A DNA stretch of 64,000 nucleotides from the NCBI GenBank assembly GCA_016648135.1, contig JADDOH010001552.1, forward strand, positions 124,001 through 188,000. Reading direction: 5' to 3'. A model generated the notes under the pieces. It was not told the origin of the DNA and did not search any database. It worked only from the letters and a program-made list of their open reading frames with translations. How positions within the stretch are numbered: position 1 is the stretch's first letter; each line of letters begins with the position of its first letter. The stretch is from Agrypnia vestita (lineage: Eukaryota > Arthropoda > Insecta > Trichoptera > Phryganeidae). Below are positions 34,669-46,599 of the stretch, in pieces. A program made the translations under genes and the position numbers.

Positions 34669-35519
34669 TAATCTAATATAGTGGTGAAAACAAAGTAATT
34701 TGTGTTTTATTTTAGTAAATTTTTTAATTAGTTTAAACTCTTATCTTGCTATTCTTTCACTACAGTTGTGAAAATTAGATTTCATTCCAGAAAACATTCT
34801 TATTAATAGGGATGTACTGATACAGTTTCTTGACATCTTGCATTTTTATATTAATATAATACGTTTTCCTTAATAAACAGGGCTGCTGTATAGAGAACTA
34901 AAACGTAAAAGTAAAAACCCTGAGAGTAAAAAGTGATTTTGTCCAAAACATAGAGATAACCCCCTTTAATATTTCCACACGCACTTGAATATGCTCGTTT
35001 ATTCATTTAAGGGATTATTTAGTAAACCACAAATAGAGATTACGGTAGTAATATTTTATTCAAAATTATCGGCATACGAGAAAAGGTTAGATTGAGAAAC
35101 CCAAGACTGGTAGTTATGTCATGATGTGTGATTGGGAAATCTGAGTAGTCCGTGTAGGGATTGGATTACCGATCCATTTGCTAAATGTCACTCATGGTCT
35201 GGTTTTCACACTATTGTTTTCACACCCACGTACAAAGCAGGGATTATAATTTATAATACGGAGGAGTATTATGTAATAGTTTCGGAATTATCTTCGCAAT
35301 TAACTGATATGAATACGGTTGTCTTGAAATTGAGATTTAAATAATATTGTCAAGTGTCGTGGCTGCGGGAGGAATTGATGAAAATGCTGGAATTTAATTA
35401 CTTGATGTACTAAGTCCATTGACACTATTTAATTTAACTTTATTCCTTATATGTTTTATAATCTATCACTCATAAATAAATACTTTATAATCGCTTGAAC
35501 ACTGTATTCAATAATCACT

Positions 35520-35800
35520 AGAACATTCCATCCAGTTTCCGCACGTATTCTTCGCTTCTGTTTATTTCGCTACATAAGAACTTTCCAGATTATTCGATGT
35601 CGAATTATCGCTCAGTTGGCCACACTGGCATCCACAGCTGGCGGCTGCCTTCGCTTTGGTTTCGCTGTCACGCGCGCTAAAAACAACGACAACAACTCCA
35701 GCGCGCGTCTTATTTATATCTGGCCGATGCTGGTATCGAACCTTTAAGGCGTTCCTAGTGTTAAGGAGCACTTTCTCGTGGCTTCCAGGCTTTTAAAGGT
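35520..35800. promoter_or_regulatory. GC-rich islet, possible internal promoter
   Basis: A sharp rise in GC and CpG in AT-rich intron. It contains TTGGCCACACTGG, close to the insect core promoter motif 1 (TGGTCACACTG), a GCGCGC pair and TTATTTATA. No repeat copy of it occurs elsewhere in the window. Its role is inferred from composition only. Confidence 0.3.
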
Positions 35801-36149
35801 GTTTTAGCTGCTTCCCGTAGAACATTGTAGACTGTTCTTGATTCTTCGATAGTATTGTTGTGACATGTGACAGAAGTGCGCAATTCTTTTTAGCCTCTAC
35901 AATATGAAAATCGTATCATATGTTATTATTTATTACAATCACAGTATCTTTGTAAACAAATTATCTAGATACCGAATTTTTGTGAGCAAATTATTGTGCA
36001 AATATTACCTGCGACAGAGAAAACTTTTTGACGCTTACTATAGTGAAGAGGTGTTGACATAGACGAGGCCAATTTAATACTCTGGTTTCTACGTCAGCAC
36101 TACTAAAATTATTGTGTATAGGTAACGAGGAAAACATAATTAAAGAAAA

Positions 36150-36365
36150 ACACAAGCATGGATTTACAACTTAAAATTGCGCATGACAGAAACACATTCC
36201 TAAAAAAAGAATTTACAACCCATATAAATATCGAAGGTAAACATATTTTACATATTTTAAAAGGCTACCGGACAACATTAGAAAAACTACAAATGAAAAA
36301 ATCATATACATAATTAAAAACTATTTAGTGTAGAGAATACCAGTAATTTTGCATTGACTAATTTA
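36150..36365 (+). pseudogene. LINE ORF2 C-terminal relic
   Basis: The end of the fragment reads KRLPDNIRKTTNEKIIYIIK followed by NYLV and a stop, a typical LINE C-terminus. The upstream codons (HKHGFTT) are consistent, but stops interrupt them. Confidence 0.65.
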
Positions 36366-36555
36366 ATCAATCAATATAATAATAACCATGTGTGTGAGAA
36401 CTATGGCTACGTTAAAAATTTGATTAAAAATTGATTAAACATTGAAATACTGTTATTTTACTATCAAAAAGTACAAATAAAACAATAATAAAAAATAACA
36501 AAATTAAAAACGTTGTCCTATGCACCAATTTTCTGCCGCAGCACTTGGAGGTTAT

Positions 36556-36765
36556 TATTATTTTATTAATACATTTTTTTCTTAATATTTATTTTTTAAT
36601 TTTACGCTTCAACAGGCCAAGCGGCCCAATTACAGAAGCGAAACACATCATAAAATACCTAGGCTTGAGTAACTCACCTCATTAATTTTGACCTCACCGG
36701 GAATCGAACCCGGAACCCTTAGTGTGATAAGCCAGTGTCATGCCCACTGGACTACGAGGGCTACG
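36556..36765 (-). mobile_element. tRNA-derived SINE, family F
   Basis: The minus strand starts CCCTCGTAGTCCAGTGGGCA and has a perfect T-arm (CCGGG/CCCGG around TTCGATT), followed by a unique body and an A/T-rich tail. The anticodon arm does not fold as in a real tRNA, so I call a SINE and not a tRNA gene. A second tRNA-like start (GTAGCTCAGTGGCCATGACA) sits on the plus strand at 36767. Confidence 0.65.
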
Positions 36766-36833
36766 TAGCTCAGTGGCCATGACATTGACTTGTTGCTCGA
36801 TTTAAGGCAGAATAATCATAAAGTATATTTTTC

Positions 36834-37100
36834 TTGCCCATTGCCATGGCATGGCAATGGGCAGGACACGTTGCAAGACAGGATACTACAAGATGGCCTC
36901 CCAGAGTTTTGAAATGGAGACCTTGGGAAAATAAAAGAGGCATAGGAAGACCTCAAAAGAGATGGGCCGATAATATTGTCGCTGTGGGGGGAAAGAAATG
37001 GCTACAATTAGCCAACAACAGGGAAGAATGGAAAAATAAGGAAGAGGCCTATATCCAGCAGTGGAAAGACGAAGGCTGATGAAGAAAGAAAGAAACAATA
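36834..37100 (+). mobile_element. RTE LINE 3' end, frame open
   Basis: The fragment is open from its truncation point to the stop at 37079. It reads WQWAGHVARQDTTRWPPRVL, then GRPQKRWADNIV and LANNREEWKNKEEAYIQQWK, the complete C-terminal signature of RTE ORF2. The tail is made of GAAA units. It is better preserved than the other RTE copies here. Confidence 0.85.
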
Positions 37101-38199
37101 TTTTTCTTCATATGTCATTTAATAAAGTTGAGGCTCTATTGATGATGCAATGTAGATATCCGGATCCGAGTTGTAGTCCATATGACGATTTATAAATTGA
37201 GTTATGAAATAAAATAATCACTTATGCAATAATATATCTGTTAGGTGAACATTACTTTCAGGATAGTCCTTGCAAAAACAAAATGGGAATTTTAAAATAA
37301 AATTTATACTGCACTTCACTTTTATAATATTTTTGATGAGTGGACAAACATTGGTTCAGACAGACATTGGTACGCGCCACGACCAAAAATTTTTTGTACT
37401 ACTTCTCAGAAAAATATGTGACAAAAAATAACGACAGTAACAAATCATAGTAACAAAGCTATTTAATAAATCTATTTAAATCATAGTAACAAATCATAGT
37501 AAGTTGTGAATACACATTTTATTTAGTACAAATTAAAGTCAACTCACATTTTAATACTCCCTAAAGATTCACAAGTTCAAAATTTAATAAAATCTCCATT
37601 CACGTCCCGGTAGGTAATTAATTAATTTTTATGAAAATTCGGAATATAAAATGGTAGAGTAAACGTTATAAAACTTTAGCACTTCAGCCATATACTTGAA
37701 TGGATAAACAAATTTCTTTTCAATAAACAAATAAGTATGCGCCACCTCGAAAGTTAATTGTCAGTCATCAATCAATTCCAAGTACAGCTATTAATCAGGG
37801 GCGTGCGGTGAGAATAAGAAGCATGAGTTTTTCCTAAGCATATATTTTGAAAAGAAACCTAAATAAGAGATATATCTCGCAATATTCCTACGACAATAAT
37901 AAACATATTATTAAGATTTTAACATTACATAATAATCCGTATTCTGAGCTAAGCAAAATTTCTATTTCTGTACCTTGACAGTTATTGTACGTCTTACCTT
38001 TGACAGGTTTGAAATTGATCAATTCAATTAATTATAAGGCTCATTATTCGTAATTGTGATTAACTTAACGTTTGCTTACGTTTTAAAGCTTTCTGATTGA
38101 AAGAATTCATTAATTTCAAATATGTCAAACTTAAAACATCGAAATGTTATACATACCTGAGAAACAGAAATAGCAATATTGCTTAGTTCTGAATGTGGC

Positions 38200-38292
38200 C
38201 GTACATACTGCCAGATAAATATTTATTTTCGATTTATTCTCTCCAAATATATGTTGAAATAAAATACATGCTTCTTGTCCTCACTGCAAGCG
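38200..38292 (+). repeat. Dispersed repeat shared with 60-170
   Basis: Second copy of the repeat at 60-170, with about one change in six bases. Confidence 0.55.
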
Positions 38293-38924
38293 CCTGCTGA
38301 TATTACCATATATATCATATGCTAAGTAACCATTTTTATACAAATGAAATTTAATATATAATTAAAATCCTCGGTTTCTTCAAAACTGTTCAAATAGCAC
38401 ACGCACGCGCGAGCGATGTAGTTAGAAATTATATCAGAGTGCTAGTTAAATTAGTAAAAACCACTACCAGATTTTAGGTCTAAAATCTCTAAAATCTGGT
38501 AGAGGTTGATACTCATTTAACTAACACTTAGTTAAAACTTAACCACGAGTGCAAGGGCCGGTTTTATTTCTCTCATCTCCGATACCCTTACAAAACTTTT
38601 TAACTAGGTACGTAAATTCGAAGCGACATTCGTCTTGATTCTCATTTTGTTCAGCATTCAAATACTGGAGTCATCTCGCAACAAAGTTTGCGCCGTTAAC
38701 AATCTGCCAACATCGGATTGCCGAGTTCTGGAGTCGCGGGACTGTCAAGAATGTTTCTTCTTCGAGGGAAAACTTTGGTGCAGCCTCTGCCTGCCTGGCT
38801 GCTTCTCGGGTCGTCGTAGCCTATATAATTACGCCAGGATCAATAGGCAGAGAAAGATGTTCGAGCGAGCAAATAGAAAGCGCGCATCAGATGCACAACT
38901 GTTGTGCAAAAAACGGCTTATTTG

Positions 38925-39030
38925 GCGAATTTATTATTTTTTGACAAACAGAATGTCAATACAAAGCAAAATTTATTAATCAATCAGAAAGAAATATAGA
39001 AAAATCAAATCAACGAAAAAATATTTGATT
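38925..39030 (+). repeat. Unnamed coding-like repeat, family U
   Basis: The sequence TTTATTAATCAATCAGAAAG to CGAAAAAATATTTGATT matches 60470-60560. One frame reads AKFINQSERNIEKSNQRKN, similar to peptides at 39305 and 60600. I do not recognise the source protein. Confidence 0.5.
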
Positions 39031-39289
39031 ATTACAGGGGCTCGTACTAGGATCCCGTATTTATCCAGGAAGGTGCGTTACCATTACGCTATATAAGCTT
39101 CCGTCAATATATCGACCTTAGCTGTAAGTCTCATTTTGTTAATTGATTAACATATATTATTAACTTTTTTTGTATTGCGGTAGTCACAAATTACTTTGTG
39201 TATCTACCGCTAGAGGACGCCAGAATAAACTGATTAATCCATTATAATTTTGGACACATTTGATATAACACATATATATTAATATTAAA

Positions 39290-39420
39290 GAAAACGTTCT
39301 TATTGCGATGTTGCAATTTCAGAACAAAGTTCTGTGAAATTTGAATCTCAGTTTATTAATCAATTAGAAAGACATACAGAAAAATATCCCTACGAACACC
39401 TAAAAAAGACTTCCATACCT
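39290..39420 (+). repeat. Unnamed coding-like repeat, family U
   Basis: One frame reads CDVAISEQSSVKFESQF followed by INQLERHTEKYPYEHL. It matches the peptide of 60580-60690 (RDVAILEQYSALFKQIFINQ) at about half its positions. Unassigned. Confidence 0.5.
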
Positions 39421-39544
39421 ACTTCCCCACATGAAAATATAGCTTCGTCTCTATGAGATATCTATAATATGATATAGAATTTAAACAAAATAAAGATCCA
39501 AAAACATTGAATTACGCAAAGACATTACACAAAGAGACAGAAAA

Positions 39545-39800
39545 AAAACATGTGGATAAGAAAACAAATAAGAGTAGGTGATGTAATTGATTACGTCAAG
39601 AAAATGAAACGGTAATGGGCAGACCACGTCGCTCGGAGGATGGGCATAGCTGAACGAGTGCGGTCATCGCCGATTGCCCTAAAACTCACTAAAGAAAATG
39701 TCGAATTCTGTTGAAATACGTGGCAGCGAATAATAAGAGATTATGGAAGGTGGAAAACTGGTCCAGCAGTGGACACACAATGGATAAAAATGATGATGGA
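39545..39800 (+). pseudogene. RTE LINE relic
   Basis: Translation with one stop gives IRVGDVIDYVKKMKR then WADHVARRMGIAERVRSSPI, matching the W(A/T)GHVARR block of RTE ORF2. It ends in an ATGATGATGG run. Confidence 0.7.
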
Positions 39801-40250
39801 GGTTCGTGGATTCGTGGACCATAGCGGTGCGTTAATTGGTGCAAAGGGATGAAAATGTTCTATGGAAACGTGTGCAAAGGATAGTGCAAAATCAATGCCG
39901 AGTGTGCTAAGCAATTCTGTTTACTCAGAGTAGACCGACCAAATGCACTGTATACCAATATTACCGATATATTGATCGTTGTCACCAAGTCTCCGAGACC
40001 CTAGGGAAACATTTCATCCGTGTACACATACCCTAAGAGACTAACCAATACACGATCAATATGGGTGGATGTGGATTCGCAAAACGGGTACATATGGTAT
40101 ACGTGCCTTTACCTAATGTGCAAAGGTATTGATTAATATTCTTATGTTTATATTGTTCAATTTCTTTAAAACAGTATTTTTTATATTTTTATGTATATTT
40201 TGAGAACACGGATTTGTCCAATGCGGGTTTATTATTTAATTAAGATAAAT

Positions 40251-40380
40251 TAAAGAAGCCTCACAGAAACAAAACTATTTATATGAGAAAGGTGTATGTA
40301 AGTATTTTTAAACGATAGCCCAGGGCTTCCAATCCGTATGAACAGACTTAATATAATCACCAAATCAACCGTAAGATTAT
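40251..40380 (-). repeat. Dispersed repeat, family C
   Basis: A diverged minus copy (TCACAGAAAC end, TGATTATATTAAGTC middle). It forms an inverted pair with the next copy, 120 bases away. Confidence 0.5.
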
Positions 40381-40494
40381 CCACACATTATTATATTTTT
40401 TAATGAATTTGAAATTGCAACATTCCATATACATATTTGAAGGGATTATGCTAGAAACATCTGTAGACCTTCTTAAGAAATGAAATACAATACA

Positions 40495-40645
40495 TAGATG
40501 GTATTAGTGAACGTTGCATTGTAAAGAGGGATCACTTGAGCTAGCTCATACAAGTTGTGAGCCCTGGGCCATCATATAAAAAGATTCCATACATGTTTCT
40601 CACATTTGTAAATTGTTTCATCTCTGTGAGACTTCTATAACGGTT
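40495..40645 (+). repeat. Dispersed repeat, family C
   Basis: Plus copy with TAGTGAACGTTGCATTGTAA, GGGATCACTTGAGC and the CTCTGTGAGACTTCTATAAC end. Confidence 0.65.
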
Positions 40646-40735
40646 AATTTTAGAGTTTATTATCACATCACAATTACATTATAGTATATAGGTAACTAGT
40701 GTAAACTATGACTGTCTCTATACAGATTTAGATTT

Positions 40736-40915
40736 GAGTAGCTTGTTGGTGTAGTGTTCATAACGCTCGTCTCGTGATCTGGTGGTCGGTGGTTCGGGAC
40801 CATTCCAGGACACCGGCAAGTTAGTCCTGTTTTCATAGCGCAAGCATTAGCCTAGTTTAAAAATAATGAGAATGTTGATACGATACGTATTCCACGTTCG
40901 TATCTCTATTTAAAA
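40736..40915 (+). mobile_element. tRNA-derived SINE, family A
   Basis: The head reads GCTTGTTGGTGTAGTG and the closing half reads GGACACCGGCAAG. The body and CGTTCGTATCTCTATTT end are as in other copies. The stem bases differ from the 14752 copy but still pair. Confidence 0.78.
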
Positions 40916-42119
40916 TAATATTAATAATTTTAGCCTTATGCATAGAAAGTAAATATTTTGTAAACCGACTTACATTTTCTGGTTTATCAACGTTGACGTA
41001 GAACTTTTTTGTTATTCAGAGGCTAATAGGTTATCCCCATATAACAGCTTCGTTGATCGAAGATTTGGATCACTTTGCACGGTCCATCACTATGGTGTGA
41101 TTAAAAGTTAAGTAGAGATCCGTATTAACAGTGGTTATTTTTTAGTTTTAAAATTAAATTAGTCATTTAAATACATAAACGTTTCCCTTATTAATATTGC
41201 GAAAATAATGTGTACTCGTGAACAAAAAAAAAAATTCTTCGTTAGTAAAATAAATATCAATAATGATTCCATAACACTTTGTAATGAATACGGTAAAATA
41301 AATATTTTTGTGTAAGATTAATATGAAGAAGTCAATAATAAAACCCAAAATGTACCTGTATATACTTGTATAATCAGCCAATCTGGTTTGGGAACTAGGC
41401 CGCGGAGTAAAATCAATCCATCTCTAGATATTGTACGCAATTTATTTGTACATTTATGGGTATAATATAACATCGCGAGTTGTGCAATAAAACCGTAAAT
41501 CTACAACACCGGATCTGTTGAATACAAAAATATTAAATATTAAAGTTATAAATTAAATTAAAATATTTAGTTGTGCTAGTCGTTGTTGTGAGTGCTGGTT
41601 GGTGATTACGAGTGTCGCGATGATCGATTGTGACCGGGGTGGTGTGGTTGGAAATGACAAAGCTTATTATGTAAATTGGACGCAAATATAAAAGTGGGAA
41701 AATATACAAATAATGTAGAAAATGTTGAGTAATTACCCTTTCGCCATTAGTATTATAGCCGAATCATACTTTTTGGATCTACTTAAAAATAAGCAATATA
41801 AATATTTTAATAAACAATACAAAAAGTTGATATGTACTTGAAATTTGAATAACAAATGTATCAAATTTAAAATTAAAAAATCAATCAACCCGGAACATCT
41901 CCAAACCAAGAAACTGCGATAAACCAATTTCGCTTTATTTACGTTTAAGATTTTGAAAAAATTATTCATGGATGAGTCTTTCCTAAATGATACATTTATT
42001 TTTATTTTTTATATACTGACACTATTTATTATAAAGAGCTCTATTTTTAATTTAAAATTAAAAAATCAGCAGAAGATTTAAAGAATTTAGTGTTTTATTA
42101 TCTAAAAAGAGGACGATCT

Positions 42120-42163
42120 TTTCGGCAAACTATGTTATCAACTAATGACATAATTTGCCGAAT
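42120..42163. repeat. Hairpin at the edge of the tandem repeat
   Basis: TTCGGCAAACTATGTTATC and GACATAATTTGCCGAA pair almost completely around a short ACTAAT loop, ending six bases before the array. Confidence 0.7.
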
Positions 42164-42168
42164 GTATT

Positions 42169-42608
42169 GATAAATATTAAACTAATTGTGGTGGTTAGCA
42201 AAAAAGCACAAAAAAGAGTTGAATATACCTTACGACAATAATCGAAGCATCAGGTAGATAAATATTAAACTAATTGTGGTGGTCAGCAAAATTAGCATAA
42301 TAAGAGTTCAATATACCTTACGACAATAATCGAAGCATCAGGTAGATAAATATTAAACTAATTGTGGTGGTCAGCAAAATTAGCATAATAAGAGTTCAAT
42401 ATACCTTACGACAATAATCGAAGCATCAGGTAGATAAATATTAAACTAATTGTGGTGGTCAGCAAAATTAGCATAATAAGAGTTCAATATACCTTACGAC
42501 AATAATCGAAGCATCAGGTAGATAAATATTAAACTAATTGTGGTGGTCAGCAAAATTAGCATAATAAGAGTTCAATATACCTTACGACAATAATCGAAGC
42601 ATCAGGTA
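42169..42608. repeat. 88-bp tandem repeat, five units
   Basis: Five head-to-tail units of exactly 88 bp start at 42169, 42257, 42345, 42433 and 42521, each beginning GATAAATATTAAACTAATTG and ending GCATCAGGTA. Units 2 to 5 look identical; unit 1 differs at several positions around its middle. It is a young array in otherwise old DNA. Confidence 0.93.
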
Positions 42609-42899
42609 GATTGTGCGAAAACGTTCGTTTTTCTTTTATAAAGTTTAAAATTACTGGATTTACAAACATTTTGTGTTTTTGAATGGCCGCCATTATAAAA
42701 ATGTATGGCGAAAGAAGCTGATTAACGAGATATTTTCAAGGTTAATCTTTCAAAAGAGTTTGATAGAAATCTGTTAAGTATGTTGAGTTTTGAGATCGTT
42801 TAAAATTTTCCGGCAGTTGCCATGATACCCATCTGCAATATATAGTATGTACATATTTCTGTCGAAATTTACCTAATAAGGCAGCTTAATAAGTCTCCT

Positions 42900-43260
42900 C
42901 AATACACGTGGATGAGGCAAAGGATAAGAGAGTTGCGGTATCCTGTCCTCCCCGCACGGCTAAAGTTGGCCCAAGGCCGAAAAGTTTAATCCGCAAAATT
43001 AAAGTAATGAAGTAAACAGAACGGTAAAAACTTTGACAGATCAGAACAGCCCGCGTGATAAATTAGTTCTAATTGCCCTCGGAGGAATATTTTCTGATTT
43101 ATATTTACAGCGCGTACGTGGGAATAATACGGAAAGGCAAATAGGGGCGGATGGCGCACGCTGATGAAACAACCGCAGGATCGGAATTTTTAATGTAGAG
43201 GAATACGGGTCACGTGGGGAAGTATCGCAGGTTAAATGACACATGTAAAGTGATACGGAT
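42900..43260. other. GC-richer single-copy intron block
   Basis: Between the tandem repeat and AT-rich DNA. It contains GGGCGGATGGCGCACGCTG and several CpGs, no repeat match in the window and no convincing reading frame. Confidence 0.25.
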
Positions 43261-43299
43261 CTGGAGGAGTAAAATGAAACAAAAGCGATTCTAAATAAT

Positions 43300-46190
43300 G
43301 TTTATTGAACCTATAAAATTTAACAAATTGACGTCGTATAAAAAGTGTATTAAAATAAAAACTTTACATACAATATTTTTATATAAGAACACAATTACTG
43401 GATTTTGATATTAATATTTTAAACAATAAATTCTAAAAAACGGAAAGACTTGAAGTACAACATCATGTGATTATAACATAACTAAAATTTCACGTGTTAA
43501 TAATATTTTTTCACCAAAATATTTATGTCGACATTTTATACTTCTTATTATTCACGGGAAAAAACTCTGAATCCAAATGAGTTACCTGTAGTGGACACGT
43601 TATATTCAGTGATGAACTGGTTGAATATAATATCACGTATTAATGAGGCATTGTGAAGATCAATATATTACAAGTTAATACAATTAATATTAAATAGTAA
43701 TTTGAATCACAATGTATTCAAATCATATATGCGTCCGGTTAATTATGTTAATAACTGGTTTTCATTTTCAATTTCAAATAATAAAGCTTTTATGAAATCA
43801 AAGTATTTATAGATACGAAATATCTTTCATTACAAAATCGAGGAATTTATAAAATATATTAGGTTCATATTATTCATGCATATACATATTTTAATTTTGT
43901 TAAGAACGTATATGTGATACTCTCATTTGATAAAACTATTTAAAATTTGTATCAATAATTGATATGACAAAAATAATTATTAATTTTTTTTTTCAACTAA
44001 GTATTTAAATCCGTTTATGATTGTTCCCCTGAAAGACAAAAAGCTTAAATAATTAAAAAAAAAACTATATTTATCTTATTAATTATATTTAAAAACCTGC
44101 AGTCCGTTGTAGGACGGTTTTTAAGATATACATATTATATATATAAGCTAACTATTTAATTAAAATCGCGCAAATACTACTTCAACGTCGTTCCTCTTAC
44201 CATTTTACTTGCACTTTTATACATCTTCTTGTACGCGCTCGATTGTTGTTAAAGTTTCTAAGAATACCATCTTCCAAAATTCGTTACAGATTTTTCGTGG
44301 ATGCCCTGTTCGAGATGTCTTCAATGTAATTACTCCACATGCCCAAATCATCTCAACTATCCTTTCTTCATTCTACTGCCCGCGAAAAAACAATATGGGG
44401 TTTATTAAATAAATGTGGCGTTTTTTATAATTATTCTTCTATATCTACTATATTCGAATCGATTGAAGGCGTCGAAATTTATGGCAGGTGTAAAAGAGTG
44501 TAAAAATTTGTCGAATAAAAAACATTTGAATTTGTTAGAAAAATGTTCTGCATCTCTCAGAGCGCATTTATAACAGGTATCTAATTAAATCGAGGTTTGA
44601 TGAAAAACGCCTGCGTTGGAAAATATTGTGAGTGAGATTTATAGTGAGAAAATTAAAATTTCGAATGCCAAAATATCGTGGCTGACCCCAGCAAACGTCC
44701 ATAATATTTTGTGACTGTCAGCCAAGAGATAGATACCAGTGACTCACAGTATGCATGCCTATGATTTAGGTTATGCTACTAATATAAATACTTGTAAAAG
44801 CAAGAAGGGGTATATTATAACTTAAGGTTTTATTCATCCTGTTTTTGTGAAAGTATACCTATGTGAGCTAATTTTCATTCTTGAAAATATCAACATTTTT
44901 ACCATAATTCTTAGTAATGTCTTCAAGTGAAGTACTAAATTTTATAATATAAAATAATATCATGTGTAACGCACTGCAATGAAAACATTCAAATCAACTT
45001 CAAATGCACACTTGCGCCGTTTTACAACGTCTATTCAAGCGTAGACGTGTGTTATATCGAACCGCACACGACATGTTGGTGTGCAACAACTCGGTGTACG
45101 TTTTGGTCAGATTAAGTGAAAGATTATGCGAAAAATAGGCAATTTTTTATTTTCAATTTCTTACAATAAATGGTTCTAGTTTTAACACAAAAAAATGTGA
45201 ACGATAGATATTTTGCGCGTGGACATAAAATGACAAATAGATTTCTATTTCGATTTTTTTGCAGGAATAATAATCGTTGTTATGCACAGTTCAATTGATG
45301 ACGTATAAATAAAATTAATATATTATACAGTAGATTTTATTATAATTAAAAAAAATAATTAAAATATTAAATTATCATTATTTAATTTCAGACTTTAATA
45401 TACCAGGAAGCTGAAACTAAGCAACAGAGCTGTGAATGCCACGTGTTTCGCTTTTTAATACTTACAAAACCTCCCCAATGAAAACAAATTGTTTTCTCTT
45501 ATTTCTACACCGCGTCTAGCTGTCAGGTATAAAATAAGCTGTGTATTCCGTAGCACTGCGCGCAGACCATCCTGCTCAGACACCACCATGTAATTTAAGA
45601 ACTTGAGAGAAATAAGAGAACAAGCAAAAGACCATTTGCACTATCGAACACACAACTACCTTAATGTTAAAACGTTCTGTCCAAGCAAATAAAAATTACT
45701 TTTTTACGCGCCATACGACATTTCGAACGTACCTCGAATTATGTCGAAAACTGATTGTCAAAAAATACCGTATCTAAGACGTTAAAGCATAAAATGTCAC
45801 AATTTCAGTAAAATGTCGTTTTCGGTGCTGTCAAAATACTTCGGAAATAAAATAAATAGTTATTTTTATTACGTGAATGCAGTGCAAGTATCACAAATTT
45901 CAGGCTTTCGTAGACTGATATTGCAAACTTTTAGCAGAAGTTACATTTTCTGTGGCTGTTTCAAAATGTTCTGTGAATAAATTTCACAATTATTTAAAAC
46001 AAATCGGATTAATCATTAGAAAGATGTAATCAACTAGAAACATATAAAGGATTATTAATCAGGAATGATATTTAGAATATGTAAAGTATATTCAAGTTTT
46101 TCAAGAACACCTTGCAGAATTTTATCCCAAAGGGATCTTCAATAATCTAGATATATTATAAATGTCTTACAGAGAAGAAATTGTACATGT
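43300..46190. other. Intron stretch without recognisable features
   Basis: Very AT-rich. Around 45470-45620 the segments TTTTCTCTTATTTCTAC and GAGAAATAAGAGAA are inverted copies and may bound a small fold-back; nothing else is identifiable. Confidence 0.45.
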
Positions 46191-46239
46191 AAAAAAATAT
46201 ACTCTAAGTCAAAAATATATAACTCCATCGTTACCATCG

Positions 46240-46525
46240 TTGACGTCTACATACTGATTCATGGGAATGATGAATTCAATCACATACGACGGTAGCAGTC
46301 ATACGTGGTGCGAGTTGTATAATAATAATATATAATAAATAATATATACCTATGCAATTTCAAAAAAAATTACAGGTGTTGAATTGGTGAACGTTACATT
46401 GTGTAGAGTGATCACTTAAGCCAGCCGTACGAAAGTTCTTAAATCATGTTCATAAACACCCAAGACTTCAATACCTACATTCTCATATAAATAGCTACAT
46501 TTCTGTGAGACATCTGTAATATATA
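46240..46525 (+). repeat. Dispersed repeat, family C, longer copy
   Basis: Contains GGTGAACGTTACATTGTGTA, GTGATCACTTAAGCCAG and TTCTGTGAGACATCTGTAAT. It also shares an upstream segment (CTGATTCATGGGAATGA) with the copy at 49150. Confidence 0.66.
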
Positions 46526-46599
46526 TCTTGAAGAATGATGTTATTTTAAAATGTTACAGCAAGCCTGGTTTTTAACAATTCTAACAATTCACCATGATT

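Larger units (their letters stand above)
34527..34713. repeat. PLE terminal repeats as a palindrome, third family
   Basis: Left arm 34527-34614 and right arm 34626-34713, 88 bp each with one difference and an 11-base spacer. Both arms carry a complete hammerhead-like core. The left arm is followed outward (minus strand) by the PLE ORF-start fragment at 34519. The minus copy has the fully paired stem II; the plus copy has one stem II mismatch. Confidence 0.87.

Noticed and set aside
36690..36765. A possible tRNA gene on the minus strand.
   Set aside because: The T-arm is perfect but the anticodon arm does not fold, and the sequence runs into a SINE body; treated as a SINE head.
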